A DNA stretch of 33,087 nt from Flavobacteriaceae bacterium (GTDB lineage: Bacteria > Bacteroidota > Bacteroidia > Flavobacteriales > Flavobacteriaceae), in assembly GCA_027081505.1 (NCBI GenBank), contig JALWKK010000048.1, positions 1 through 33,087 of the forward strand, in the 5' to 3' direction. The position numbers and the translations under genes are program-made. This document shows, in pieces, positions 1 to 8,630 of this stretch. The stretch's first letter is position 1, and each line of letters opens with the position of its first letter. Under the pieces are notes generated by a model that made no database searches, had not been told where the DNA came from, and saw only the letters and a program-made list of their open reading frames with translations.

Positions 1-42
1 TAACTATTTTCATTCTGTAACGGCATTAACCCTTTCAAAAAC

Positions 43-67
43 ATAAAATAGTTTTGGACTATTTTAT
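43..67. repeat. Perfect 10-bp inverted repeat (ATAAAATAGT-TTTGG-ACTATTTTAT)
   Basis: Direct reading; hairpin upstream of the terminator-like hairpin at 91-124. Confidence 0.6.
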
Positions 68-90
68 ATTAAGAATAGGTATAAAATAAG

Positions 91-124
91 AAATCCCCGT
101 CATTTTTTGACGGGGATTTTTTTG
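91..124 (+). terminator. Rho-independent-like terminator: AAATCCCCGTCA / TGACGGGGATTT followed by a T-run
   Basis: 12-bp stem with short T loop and T-tract on the + strand; also lies just 3' of the minus-strand tRNA. Confidence 0.75.
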
Positions 125-198
125 CTCCTCCTCTTGGGCTCGAACCAAGGACCCTCTGATTAACAGTCAGATGCTCTAACCAACTGAGCTAAGGAGGA
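125..198 (-). tRNA. tRNA-Asn (anticodon GTT)
   Basis: Reverse complement TCCTCCTTAGCTCAGTTGGTTAGAGCATCTGACTGTTAATCAGAGGGTCCTTGGTTCGAGCCCAAGAGGAGGAG forms a full cloverleaf: 7-bp acceptor TCCTCCT/AGGAGGA, anticodon loop CTGTTAA, T-loop TTCGAGC. Confidence 0.96.
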
Positions 199-280
199 AG
201 TTATTCGCTTTTAGCGGATGCAAATATAATTTATTTTTTATCTGCAACAAAGATTTTTAAAAAATTCTTATCATCTTTTT

Positions 281-1609
281 TTATCCGCCAAATAACCAGC
301 GATATATATCGTTACCATTGGCTAATAGTACCAAAACAATTAAAAATACGAATCCGGCTATTTGAGCATATTCCATTACTTTTTCATTGGGTTTTCTTCC
401 GGTAATAATTTCATAGAGCAAAAACATCACATGACCACCGTCTAATGCCGGAATAGGTAAAATATTCATAAATGCCAAAACAATTGATATAAAAGCTGTG
501 GTTTCCCAAAAACTTAGCCAATCCCAAACCGGCGGAAACATATTACCTATAGCTCCAAAACCACCTACTTGTTTTGCACCTTTAGCGGTAAACACAAATT
601 TAAACTGGCTAATATAGTCGTTTAAAGTATCAATACCATATTGCACTCCTTTTATAATACTTTCGCCTAAACCATAGCTAATGTGTGTGGTTGCACCAAG
701 TATGTCTTTTGCAAAATTGGATACTCCGATTTTTCCGTCTTCGGTTGGAGTAACCTGTAGCGTATCTAAGATATTATTTCTGGAAATTACAACAGTTATT
801 TTTTTGTTTTTCTCTTTGCTAACAGCTTTTGTAAATTGGTTCCAGTAAGCCGTTTTTTTGCCGTTTACCGAAATTATTTTATCTCCTTTTTTCAATCCCG
901 CTTTTGCAGCCGGAAAATCGGGCAAAACAGTGTCTATTACGGCTTCTCTAATAGGCTCAAAAGGTCTCAACGCATCTTTCTCAAAGAGTTGTTGTCCTAT
1001 ATCTTCGGGTATATCAATTATTTGTTTGGTTCCGTCATTGTGTTGAACTTCTACCGTCTTTACATCTCTTAAAAACAGATAACGGTTTATATCCATAACA
1101 TTTTCAAGAGGTTTTCCGTTTACTGCTAAAATTCTATCTCCGTCTTTAAAACCATAAGGTTTAATAACTTCCGAAACGGCAAATCCGTGTGGTAATTTAT
1201 CGTTGGTAATTACATCCTTTCCGTAAAAATAAAGGATGCCGGCATAAATAACAAAAGCCACAAGCACATTAACGGTAACTCCACCAAGCATAATGATAAG
1301 ACGTTGCCAAGCGGGTTTGCTTCTAAACTCCCACGGTTTTGGGGGTTGCGCCATTTGTTCTTTATCCATACTTTCATCAATCATCCCGGCAATTTTCACA
1401 TAACCTCCAAGTGGCAACCAACCTATTCCGTAAACGGTTTCGCCTATTTTCTTTTTAAAAAGTGAAAATTTCACATCAAAAAACAAGAAGAATTTTTCAA
1501 CTCTGGTTTTAAAAATTTTGGCGGGTATAAAATGTCCTAACTCATGTAAAATAATAAGTAAGGACAAACTCAATAATAATTGAATGGCTTTAACTACAAA
1601 CGGACTCAT
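281..1609 (-). CDS. rseP: RIP metalloprotease RseP (site-2 protease, M50) with PDZ domains
   Basis: HELGHF zinc motif, PDZ-like segments (GDRILAVNGKPL, AGLKKGDKIISVNG), C-terminal LPIPALDGGH motif. Confidence 0.95.
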   Translation of the reverse strand: MSPFVVKAIQLLLSLSLLIILHELGHFIPAKIFKTRVEKFFLFFDVKFSLFKKKIGETVYGIGWLPLGGYVKIAGMIDESMDKEQMAQPPKPWEFRSKPAWQRLIIMLGGVTVNVLVAFVIYAGILYFYGKDVITNDKLPHGFAVSEVIKPYGFKDGDRILAVNGKPLENVMDINRYLFLRDVKTVEVQHNDGTKQIIDIPEDIGQQLFEKDALRPFEPIREAVIDTVLPDFPAAKAGLKKGDKIISVNGKKTAYWNQFTKAVSKEKNKKITVVISRNNILDTLQVTPTEDGKIGVSNFAKDILGATTHISYGLGESIIKGVQYGIDTLNDYISQFKFVFTAKGAKQVGGFGAIGNMFPPVWDWLSFWETTAFISIVLAFMNILPIPALDGGHVMFLLYEIITGRKPNEKVMEYAQIAGFVFLIVLVLLANGNDIYRWLFGG

Positions 1610-1702
1610 ACGGTGTTATAAAAAATAATAAGCGCAAAAATAAAAACTTTAAGGTATTTAAAGCCTTTTGTTGTTAATTTATTAACATTTTTTTGGGCGT
1701 TT

Positions 1703-1850
1703 CCCCCGACAACCATAGGTGTCGGGGGTCGGGCTATTCACTATATCCCTAATGGCATACTTTATAACTTGTATTTTTATAGCATAAAATAAACCATAGT
1801 AAAAAATAATATTTTAAACAAAAAGCCATTAGGGGATGCCGTTGCTATCC
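1703..1850. repeat. Composite palindromic repeat: CCCCCGACA-8nt-TGTCGGGGG hairpin followed by ATCCCTAATGGC ... GCCATTAGGGGAT inverted repeat
   Basis: Stems read directly at 1703-1711/1720-1728 and 1745-1756/1825-1837. Confidence 0.65.
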
Positions 1851-1882
1851 CTAACGCAAATAGCGCAAACAGAACTTTTTGT

Positions 1883-2062
1883 TTAATTTTTGATAAAACG
1901 CTTTGTTACCGTTCCGCTTTGCGTTGTTAGTTTCACAAAATACATTCCCGATTGCAGTTTACTAATATTTATTTGTTTTTTATCTTTCCAATGTTGAACC
2001 AAAACACCTTGCAGTGTAAATAAATCGATGCTTTTTAGCTTGATGAATTCCGGTTTTTTGAT
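1883..2062 (-). pseudogene. Orphan C-terminal fragment of a T9SS type A sorting domain (CTD)
   Basis: Minus-strand translation IKKPEFIKLKSIDLFTLQGVLVQHWKDKKQINISKLQSGMYFVKLTTQSGTVTKRFIKN*, the second half of a T9SS CTD (LxSGMYFVKL...VTKRFIK); the YPNP-type first half is absent. Confidence 0.8.
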
Positions 2063-2063
2063 G

Positions 2064-2132
2064 TAATACCAAAAACATCTATTTTTTAATTCAATTTATT
2101 TCGGGCTATAAAATTACTCCTTTTGGTATAAG
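2064..2132. mobile_element. Short (internally deleted?) copy of a MITE-like palindromic element
   Basis: TAATACCAAAAACA...AATTTATTTCGGGCTATAAAATTACTCCTTTTGGTATAA matches both ends of the longer element at 22233-22399. Confidence 0.65.
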
Positions 2133-2187
2133 ACAATTTGTAACAAAAATTACCTTGACTTTAGTATAATTTTTTGACCTTTGCCGT

Positions 2188-2862
2188 ATGTTACGATACA
2201 TTTTTAAATACAAGTTTTTTTGGGTTTTCTTTTTCGTGCTTTCCGGTATAATTATTACAATGATATACCAAGTAATTAAACCACCGGAAGTACTGCCCGT
2301 TTACCAACCTGCTCAGGTTTCTAAAGAATTGGTAGATAGCACCATACAACATATTAAAAAATATCATACTATTTCCGATTTTAAGTTGATTAACCAAAAC
2401 GGAGATACTGTTACGCAAAACAATTATAAAGGTAAAATTTATGTAGCCGATTTCTTTTTTACGACTTGCCAAACCATATGCCCTAAGATGACCGATAATA
2501 TGGCAAAAATTCAAGAAGCCATAAAGAATGACCCGGATGTTATGTTACTTTCGCATACGGTAACTCCTACAATAGACAGTGTACTACAACTTAAAAAATA
2601 TGCCTTGCAAAAAGGGGTTATTGATAGCAAGTGGAATCTGGTAACAGGAGATAAAAAACAGATTTATGATTTGGCTCGAAAATCGTATTTGGTTGCCAAA
2701 GATGTGCCTTATAGTCCCAACGATTTGGTACATACCGAAAATTTTGTTTTAGTCGATAAAAAGAAACGCATTAGAGGATTTTATGATGGTACAAATCCCG
2801 ATGAAATAGAGAAATTGCTACACGACTTGAAGGTGTTAAAACAAGAGGATAGTAGAAATTAA
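2188..2862 (+). CDS. SCO1/SenC family protein (copper/thiol-disulfide protein)
   Basis: Thioredoxin-like fold signature FTTCQTICPKMTDNM (CxxxC), conserved later His (DLVHTENFVLVD), N-terminal membrane anchor. Confidence 0.92.
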   Translation: MLRYIFKYKFFWVFFFVLSGIIITMIYQVIKPPEVLPVYQPAQVSKELVDSTIQHIKKYHTISDFKLINQNGDTVTQNNYKGKIYVADFFFTTCQTICPKMTDNMAKIQEAIKNDPDVMLLSHTVTPTIDSVLQLKKYALQKGVIDSKWNLVTGDKKQIYDLARKSYLVAKDVPYSPNDLVHTENFVLVDKKKRIRGFYDGTNPDEIEKLLHDLKVLKQEDSRN

Positions 2863-3350
2863 TTTCTACCTAAAAAAGAGCTGTCAAAACCCAGAGGTAA
2901 TAAGGCTTTAATTGAAGGAGCCTTAATTATTTTTCCGGTTTCACCCATAAAATAAACAGACATAGGTCTCTTTTGTTTTATTTCGTATTCGGCTAAAGAT
3001 TGTCTGCAGGCACCACATGGAGCTACAGGAGTAGTTACAATTTTATCTGAAGATTTAACGGTAATAGCCAATGCGGTAATAACGGCATTGGGAAAAGTGG
3101 CACCGGCATAAAATACGGCTACTCGCTCTGCACATAACCCGGATGGATAAGCTGCATTTTCTTGATTACTTCCTTGTATAATTTTGCCATTATCTAAAGT
3201 AATGGCGACTCCTACTTTAAAATGAGAATAAGGCGCGTAAGCTATATCTCTGGCTTGTTGCGCCTTATTAAAGAGTTTTTGTATCGAAACGGGAAGTTCT
3301 TCTAAAGAATCATAGACTTCTAAATGTGTTTCGACAGTTATTTTTTTCAT
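2859..3350 (-). CDS. cdd: Cytidine deaminase
   Basis: YSHFKVGVAI, NAAYPSGLCAERVA and PCGACRQ zinc/catalytic motifs. Confidence 0.95.
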   Translation of the reverse strand: MKKITVETHLEVYDSLEELPVSIQKLFNKAQQARDIAYAPYSHFKVGVAITLDNGKIIQGSNQENAAYPSGLCAERVAVFYAGATFPNAVITALAITVKSSDKIVTTPVAPCGACRQSLAEYEIKQKRPMSVYFMGETGKIIKAPSIKALLPLGFDSSFLGRN

Positions 3351-3359
3351 GAATAAATT

Positions 3360-4505
3360 TTAATATTCATCGTATTCATCGTCTCCTATGTTAAAAGTTA
3401 ACCCAAATCGAAGCGTTCCTTCAAGCGGGCTTCTTACTTTGGAAGTAGAGAACAAATACGAAATATCTATGTTGATAGTAGTATATTTAAAACCTGCACC
3501 AAATGTAGCATATTGTCTGGCTCCTTTTTCCGGGCTTTCATGGAAATAACCTGCCCTAAATGCAAAAGAATCTTGATACCAATACTCGGCACCCAATGCC
3601 CAGGTGAATTCTTTTAACTCTTCGCTAAAACCGTCGGGAGCATCGCCAAATGATGAAAACATCCCGCTAAAAAAATTTTGGTTATAATAATCGTCTAAAC
3701 GATCTATGGTGCCGTCTTCGTTAGAATCGCTGGGAGTTGGTACCAATAACTTATTTACTTCAAGGTTTACGCCTACTTTGTTATATTCATCTAAGATAAA
3801 ATCAAAACCGGCACCCAGTCCTAAATTGATAGGTAAGCTGCTTTCTTGACCTAATTCGTCGTATTTCAGTTTGGGACCCACGTTTGAAATGTTAAATCCG
3901 GCACGCCACCTTCCGTCAAAATCGTTATAAGCAATTTCTTCACTTTGGTAATATCCGGAGACATCTACGGCAAACGAACTGGCAGCCGAAGCATCCTCAA
4001 TTGACGCTTGAATTCTAAGGTCAGAACGAAGGTACCTTCCGGTAACAGCCATCGAAAAGCGTTCACTTAAACGTAAGGCATAAGTTAAGTCAAAAAATAA
4101 TTCGTTTGGTTTAACCAACAGCGGTTGTTGGTCCGGGGTGTCTCTTAGTTCAATTTCTCCCAGACTAAAGTAACGAAAACTTCCGGCTACGGCACTTTGT
4201 TCATTTAGGCGGTTAAAATAGGTTACATTTCCCAGAAATACGTCGTTAACTAATTTACTTAAGTAGGGAGTGTAAGTTACTCCTACTCCTTGTTTGGATA
4301 AAGAAAAGGCATATTTTGCAGGATTCCATTGTTGCGAAAATGCGTCGGCAGAGGTAGCTACACCAATATCTCCCATACCTGCTGCTCTGGGGTCACCGGC
4401 TATTAGTAAAAAAGGAACTCCGGTTGTAATAACCCTATTGTACTCTTGTGCATTTGTTTTGACAAAAACAAAGAGTAGTAAACTTGCAATAATTATTTTT
4501 TTCAT
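3360..4505 (-). CDS. porV: T9SS outer membrane protein PorV (LptO)
   Basis: Signal peptide, TGVPFLLIAGDPRAAGMGDIGVATSAD N-terminus, beta-barrel character, adjacency to porU. Confidence 0.93.
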   Translation of the reverse strand: MKKIIIASLLLFVFVKTNAQEYNRVITTGVPFLLIAGDPRAAGMGDIGVATSADAFSQQWNPAKYAFSLSKQGVGVTYTPYLSKLVNDVFLGNVTYFNRLNEQSAVAGSFRYFSLGEIELRDTPDQQPLLVKPNELFFDLTYALRLSERFSMAVTGRYLRSDLRIQASIEDASAASSFAVDVSGYYQSEEIAYNDFDGRWRAGFNISNVGPKLKYDELGQESSLPINLGLGAGFDFILDEYNKVGVNLEVNKLLVPTPSDSNEDGTIDRLDDYYNQNFFSGMFSSFGDAPDGFSEELKEFTWALGAEYWYQDSFAFRAGYFHESPEKGARQYATFGAGFKYTTINIDISYLFSTSKVRSPLEGTLRFGLTFNIGDDEYDEY

Positions 4506-4528
4506 AACGAGGTTATATATAGTTTCGA

Positions 4529-4536
4529 CAAATATA
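4529..4536 (-). promoter_or_regulatory. Putative Bacteroidota -7 box TATATTTG upstream of porV
   Basis: TAnnTTTG match about 24 nt before the porV start on the minus strand. Confidence 0.5.
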
Positions 4537-4547
4537 ATTTTTAATTT

Positions 4548-7500
4548 TTAAAGGATAACGAGTTTTTCAAATTTTTCGACACGCTTATTGGTTAACGTAG
4601 ATTTTACGGTAATCTTATAAATATATACACCTTTTCCTATTTTATCACCAAAGTCATCTCTTCCGTCCCAAGTAATATCTCTGGATAGAAACCCGTCGGT
4701 AGTTATAATTTGATTTTTTGTCCATACTACTTTTCCGGTGACGGTAAAAACTTGTATTTGTACTTCAAGCGGTTCGAACGGGCGATTGTGGTTAAACCAA
4801 AACTCGGTATAGTTTGTAAACGGATTGGGGTAATTAAGGACACGTGTTATTTTAAGTTTATCATCACCGGCTACGACAAATTGTATTTCGGCGGTGGCCG
4901 AGTTATTGTACACATCCCAAGCTTTAAGTGAAAGTGTATGCAGTCCTTCCTCAAGGTTTCTTAATTTGTAATTAAGAGTGCCTTTAGTATAATCATCGGT
5001 TTCGGCTTGGTAATACTCGTTTAAGTTATACGGATTGGTTTCATCTCCGTCTAAAATAGCTACAATGTCATGACCTATCCCGCCTATGGTATTGATTCCG
5101 TTTTCATCCTCTATTTTTGCTAATAAAACGGGTGAATCATTTGTTATTCCTCCCGAAACAAAACTTTCATCATTCATAAATAGCCGAATGGTAGGACCTA
5201 TGTTGTCTTCGGGGGCATCTTCATTTAACCCGCCTACTTTGATATCTACATTAAAACCTATTTGGTCTTCCAGCGCATTGGTACGTTGTGCATAGAGACT
5301 TACTCTACCTTTGTCAACAGGTATTCTAATGTCTCTTGGAACAACAAATTCAAACTCAAACTTCCCATTGGTAACTGATGATTTACCATTAAAAATTATC
5401 TCTCCCAAAGTGGTGAAGTTAAGTTTTAAAATATTATTGGTGTTTCCATCGTTGTCGTAATCATTAGCATTATCTCTTACTCCGTCATTTGCAAGTGTTT
5501 GTCGTTGTATTTCTTTATCAAAAACTTTTGCCTCTAAAGTTCCGTTATAATTAGAAATTAAATTACCGTTTTCGTCTTGTATTTCACCTTCAAATTTTAC
5601 TTTACTTAATGCTTTAAGAATGGTTGTAGATTGTGCTATGGGTTGATTATTAAGTTTGGTAAGAATTATTCTAGGTTTTGGAAAAGCCAAATGCATTGCG
5701 GGATCACCCAGATAAAAAACCACTCTGCGTAGCGAACCATTTATTTCGTTTTTGGAGAGTCGGAGTGCTTCAGCAGGAGGAACCGGAATATTTTGGTTGT
5801 AACCAAAAAGATGCGGGGCAATAACTCTGTTAAACTCTACTCCAAGTGAGACCGAGATGGAGCGCGTGGTAGTAAGCATTGAAATGGCACCACCATTTTT
5901 ATTCCAAAAAGTAAGTTCGCCGGCTGTTGTACGTGTAGGTAAATCAAACTTGGTAAATTCACAAGTTACGGTAAGAATACAAGGTAAATTATCTATATTT
6001 TGAAACTCTTGAGCCATTGTTTTGGTAAAAATAAACTCTTTAGCCAACCCGTCTTCTCCTCCATGTCCAAAATAATTAACAACTAAAGCACCTACTTCAA
6101 TAGCATCATCGATAGCATCATTTACTGTTGGATATCTGTCTCCTCCGGCAGAACTTTCTTGTTTGAAAGCATCCGAATGTATTTTCTTTACATTTAAAAA
6201 AGGTTTATTTGCTAAAATTTCGTCACTTAAATCGTCTAAGTTTTTTTCAATATCTCTGTATTCCCAAGCGGCATCTACATCGTCTGATATAATCACAAAA
6301 TTATTTCGCCAGTTTCCATATGAGGCTTTCGACTCATAGTTTATTATTTTATCAACCAATGCGTTTGCCAGGGGTACTTCGTCAACAACGATTCTTCCTA
6401 TGGCTAAATCCAATCTGTCTATATCCGGGCTTTGACCAATGGTTCCTTCGTTACTATCTAGGTTTCCATAAAAATCATCACTCATAAATGAAGTTACCGT
6501 ATTTGTACTGCTTAATGTATGAAAAGTAGGAACAACATTGTTGTTTCCGGGCAATCTGTTTTTGTAATCTACAGATGTGTCACCAAAAAGGCAGAGGTAT
6601 TTTATTCTTTTAGAGGGTTCCGAAGCATTTTCGTAAACATACCTTATAAAATTTCGTATTGCTCCTATGTCTTGCTTACCAGTACTAAACTCGTTGTAAA
6701 TCTGATTTGTGGTGATAACTTTTATATTTAAACCATCAATGTTTTTTCTGTGATTTGCCAATCGTAATGCGGGTTGTAATAAAAAAGGTGCGGTTATAAT
6801 AATATAGTCTATATCTTTAAAGTTGCCTGAAGCATCTGTAAAAATAGTGCCTTTTAAGTTCTGATTTGGGATTACATCTTTTTTTGCTCTTTCGGGCGAA
6901 TAAAAGTCGACTGGGTTTAAGGCGATATACTTTTTTAGTTCTCCCATTTGTGCTTTAAATGAAACGGTTGATTGATTGGTTATTGTTTTTGAAGAAATAG
7001 CTGTAAAATCTGTAACATCCCATATTTGTGTAAATTGAGAGGCGTTAGCGAGTTGGTATTCTCCAATTCCTGTTTGGTTAACCGCTTCGTTATATTGAAA
7101 AGCCAGTTGTTTTCCATCAACACCCTTTAGTTGTCTAAGTACTTCAATTTTAAAATAATCTAAATACCCTACACTGGCAGGGTTTCCGGAATTGTTATAG
7201 GCTAAATCTACTGTTATGGTTTCATTCCCAGAAGGTATGGTTACCGTTTGTTGATTAGTACTTAGTAATGTGTTTCCGCTTAAAGGGCTAAATGTTAAGG
7301 GAGGAATAGCTGCGCCATTTACTGAAATTGCTAAAGATGTAACAGATTCGGATACTGCTCCGGCTTTAATTGTAAAATTAATGTTAGAGCCACTTACAAT
7401 GTTTGGGAAAGTAAATTCGTAGGATTGTTCCGGCTCAATGTCAAATCGATTTCCAAACCATCGTCTTCCTACTTTTGCAGGAGTTTCTTCATCCTCTTCT

Positions 7501-8417
7501 TGAAAAGCATAATCGTTAAATTGCGTTATTATAGTCGAAGCATTGCCCGTTGGTTCTTGCATAGGTTGTACTCTTTTGCCCGGCGCACCGTCAGCAGTAA
7601 TAAAATAAAAGGCTTCGTCGCTATACGGATTTAAATTGGTGTCGCTTTCAGCATCGTATCCTTCGGTTCCAATAGCGTAAAATAATATATAATCTCCATT
7701 ATCAAAAGAGCCGTCTTCTTCACCTATTACTTGTATTGCATTTTCGGGAGGATCAAAATAAAAATTATCTGCGTTTAGTAAGGGGAGTGGCTTTCCGCCA
7801 TTTCCATAAATTTTTATGTTTTTAGGATTTATACTCCCTACGTTCATCCCTAATTTTTTCAAAAAATTTTCAGTAATTTTATAAACACCGGTTTTAGAAA
7901 CTTTAAACTGATACCAGCTTCCTGTTGACAGGACAGAGTTAACAATAGAGGGAACTCGACTATCATTTCGTTCTATAGTTTCTGAATATTTAATAGAAAA
8001 TGAAACTATTTTTTTAAAAACCTCGTTTTCTTTAATAATAGGAGAGAGTGAGATCGAAGTGTAAATTACGCCTCTTGCGATACCGCTTTTAATAGAAAAA
8101 TTCGGTTTGTTCGAAATTATTTTAGGATTAATTTTTTTTATTTCGGAAGCTGTTAAATTTTGATAAACAACAGCAGATACTTTTAATGAGTTTGGGTCTG
8201 CCAAAGCATTATCTTTCCATTGTTGAGAAAAAAAACAAAGTTCTTTGTTTACCCACAAGTGGCTTGTTTCTGCCGTTTTTTTGTCGGAAAACGATTCTTT
8301 AACCTCTTTGGAAGAAGTGTTAAAATCACTCCAATCAATATAAACAGTGCGCTCTTGTGCAGTAGTTACAAGCGCAAACAAAATAAAAATTGAAATAAAA
8401 ATATTTTTTTTCATCAT
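4548..8417 (-). CDS. porU: T9SS C-terminal signal peptidase PorU (gingipain-like C25 family)
   Basis: C25-like catalytic segments NYFGHGGEDG and LTVTCEFTKFD, C-terminal YPNPFTNYTEFWFNH...GKGVYIYKITV domain, synteny with porV and gldJ. Confidence 0.95.
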   Translation of the reverse strand: MMKKNIFISIFILFALVTTAQERTVYIDWSDFNTSSKEVKESFSDKKTAETSHLWVNKELCFFSQQWKDNALADPNSLKVSAVVYQNLTASEIKKINPKIISNKPNFSIKSGIARGVIYTSISLSPIIKENEVFKKIVSFSIKYSETIERNDSRVPSIVNSVLSTGSWYQFKVSKTGVYKITENFLKKLGMNVGSINPKNIKIYGNGGKPLPLLNADNFYFDPPENAIQVIGEEDGSFDNGDYILFYAIGTEGYDAESDTNLNPYSDEAFYFITADGAPGKRVQPMQEPTGNASTIITQFNDYAFQEEDEETPAKVGRRWFGNRFDIEPEQSYEFTFPNIVSGSNINFTIKAGAVSESVTSLAISVNGAAIPPLTFSPLSGNTLLSTNQQTVTIPSGNETITVDLAYNNSGNPASVGYLDYFKIEVLRQLKGVDGKQLAFQYNEAVNQTGIGEYQLANASQFTQIWDVTDFTAISSKTITNQSTVSFKAQMGELKKYIALNPVDFYSPERAKKDVIPNQNLKGTIFTDASGNFKDIDYIIITAPFLLQPALRLANHRKNIDGLNIKVITTNQIYNEFSTGKQDIGAIRNFIRYVYENASEPSKRIKYLCLFGDTSVDYKNRLPGNNNVVPTFHTLSSTNTVTSFMSDDFYGNLDSNEGTIGQSPDIDRLDLAIGRIVVDEVPLANALVDKIINYESKASYGNWRNNFVIISDDVDAAWEYRDIEKNLDDLSDEILANKPFLNVKKIHSDAFKQESSAGGDRYPTVNDAIDDAIEVGALVVNYFGHGGEDGLAKEFIFTKTMAQEFQNIDNLPCILTVTCEFTKFDLPTRTTAGELTFWNKNGGAISMLTTTRSISVSLGVEFNRVIAPHLFGYNQNIPVPPAEALRLSKNEINGSLRRVVFYLGDPAMHLAFPKPRIILTKLNNQPIAQSTTILKALSKVKFEGEIQDENGNLISNYNGTLEAKVFDKEIQRQTLANDGVRDNANDYDNDGNTNNILKLNFTTLGEIIFNGKSSVTNGKFEFEFVVPRDIRIPVDKGRVSLYAQRTNALEDQIGFNVDIKVGGLNEDAPEDNIGPTIRLFMNDESFVSGGITNDSPVLLAKIEDENGINTIGGIGHDIVAILDGDETNPYNLNEYYQAETDDYTKGTLNYKLRNLEEGLHTLSLKAWDVYNNSATAEIQFVVAGDDKLKITRVLNYPNPFTNYTEFWFNHNRPFEPLEVQIQVFTVTGKVVWTKNQIITTDGFLSRDITWDGRDDFGDKIGKGVYIYKITVKSTLTNKRVEKFEKLVIL

Positions 8418-8630
8418 AATAAATAACGTCCCAAAGATACACTTAGTATCAATATTCGCTTAGTAAATTATTTTTTATAAATTTGCCATACTAAATTTAA
8501 CCTATTTGCGTTTCTAAGAGGGTCTGTTGAAAAAATACGACAACCTTGACATTACAAATATTGTAAAATATTATTGCGAATTTACCGTTAATTACTATAT
8601 TGCGAACCCAATTTTTCATAACTGAAAACT

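Noticed and set aside
43-67. Left-edge hairpin as a novel regulatory RNA
   Set aside because: A short AT-rich stem next to a standard terminator at the end of a truncated context; insufficient evidence.
836-1072. ORFs antisense to rseP (836-1072, 858-1046)
   Set aside because: They lie entirely inside a well-supported CDS on the opposite strand and have no recognisable domain or plausible start context.
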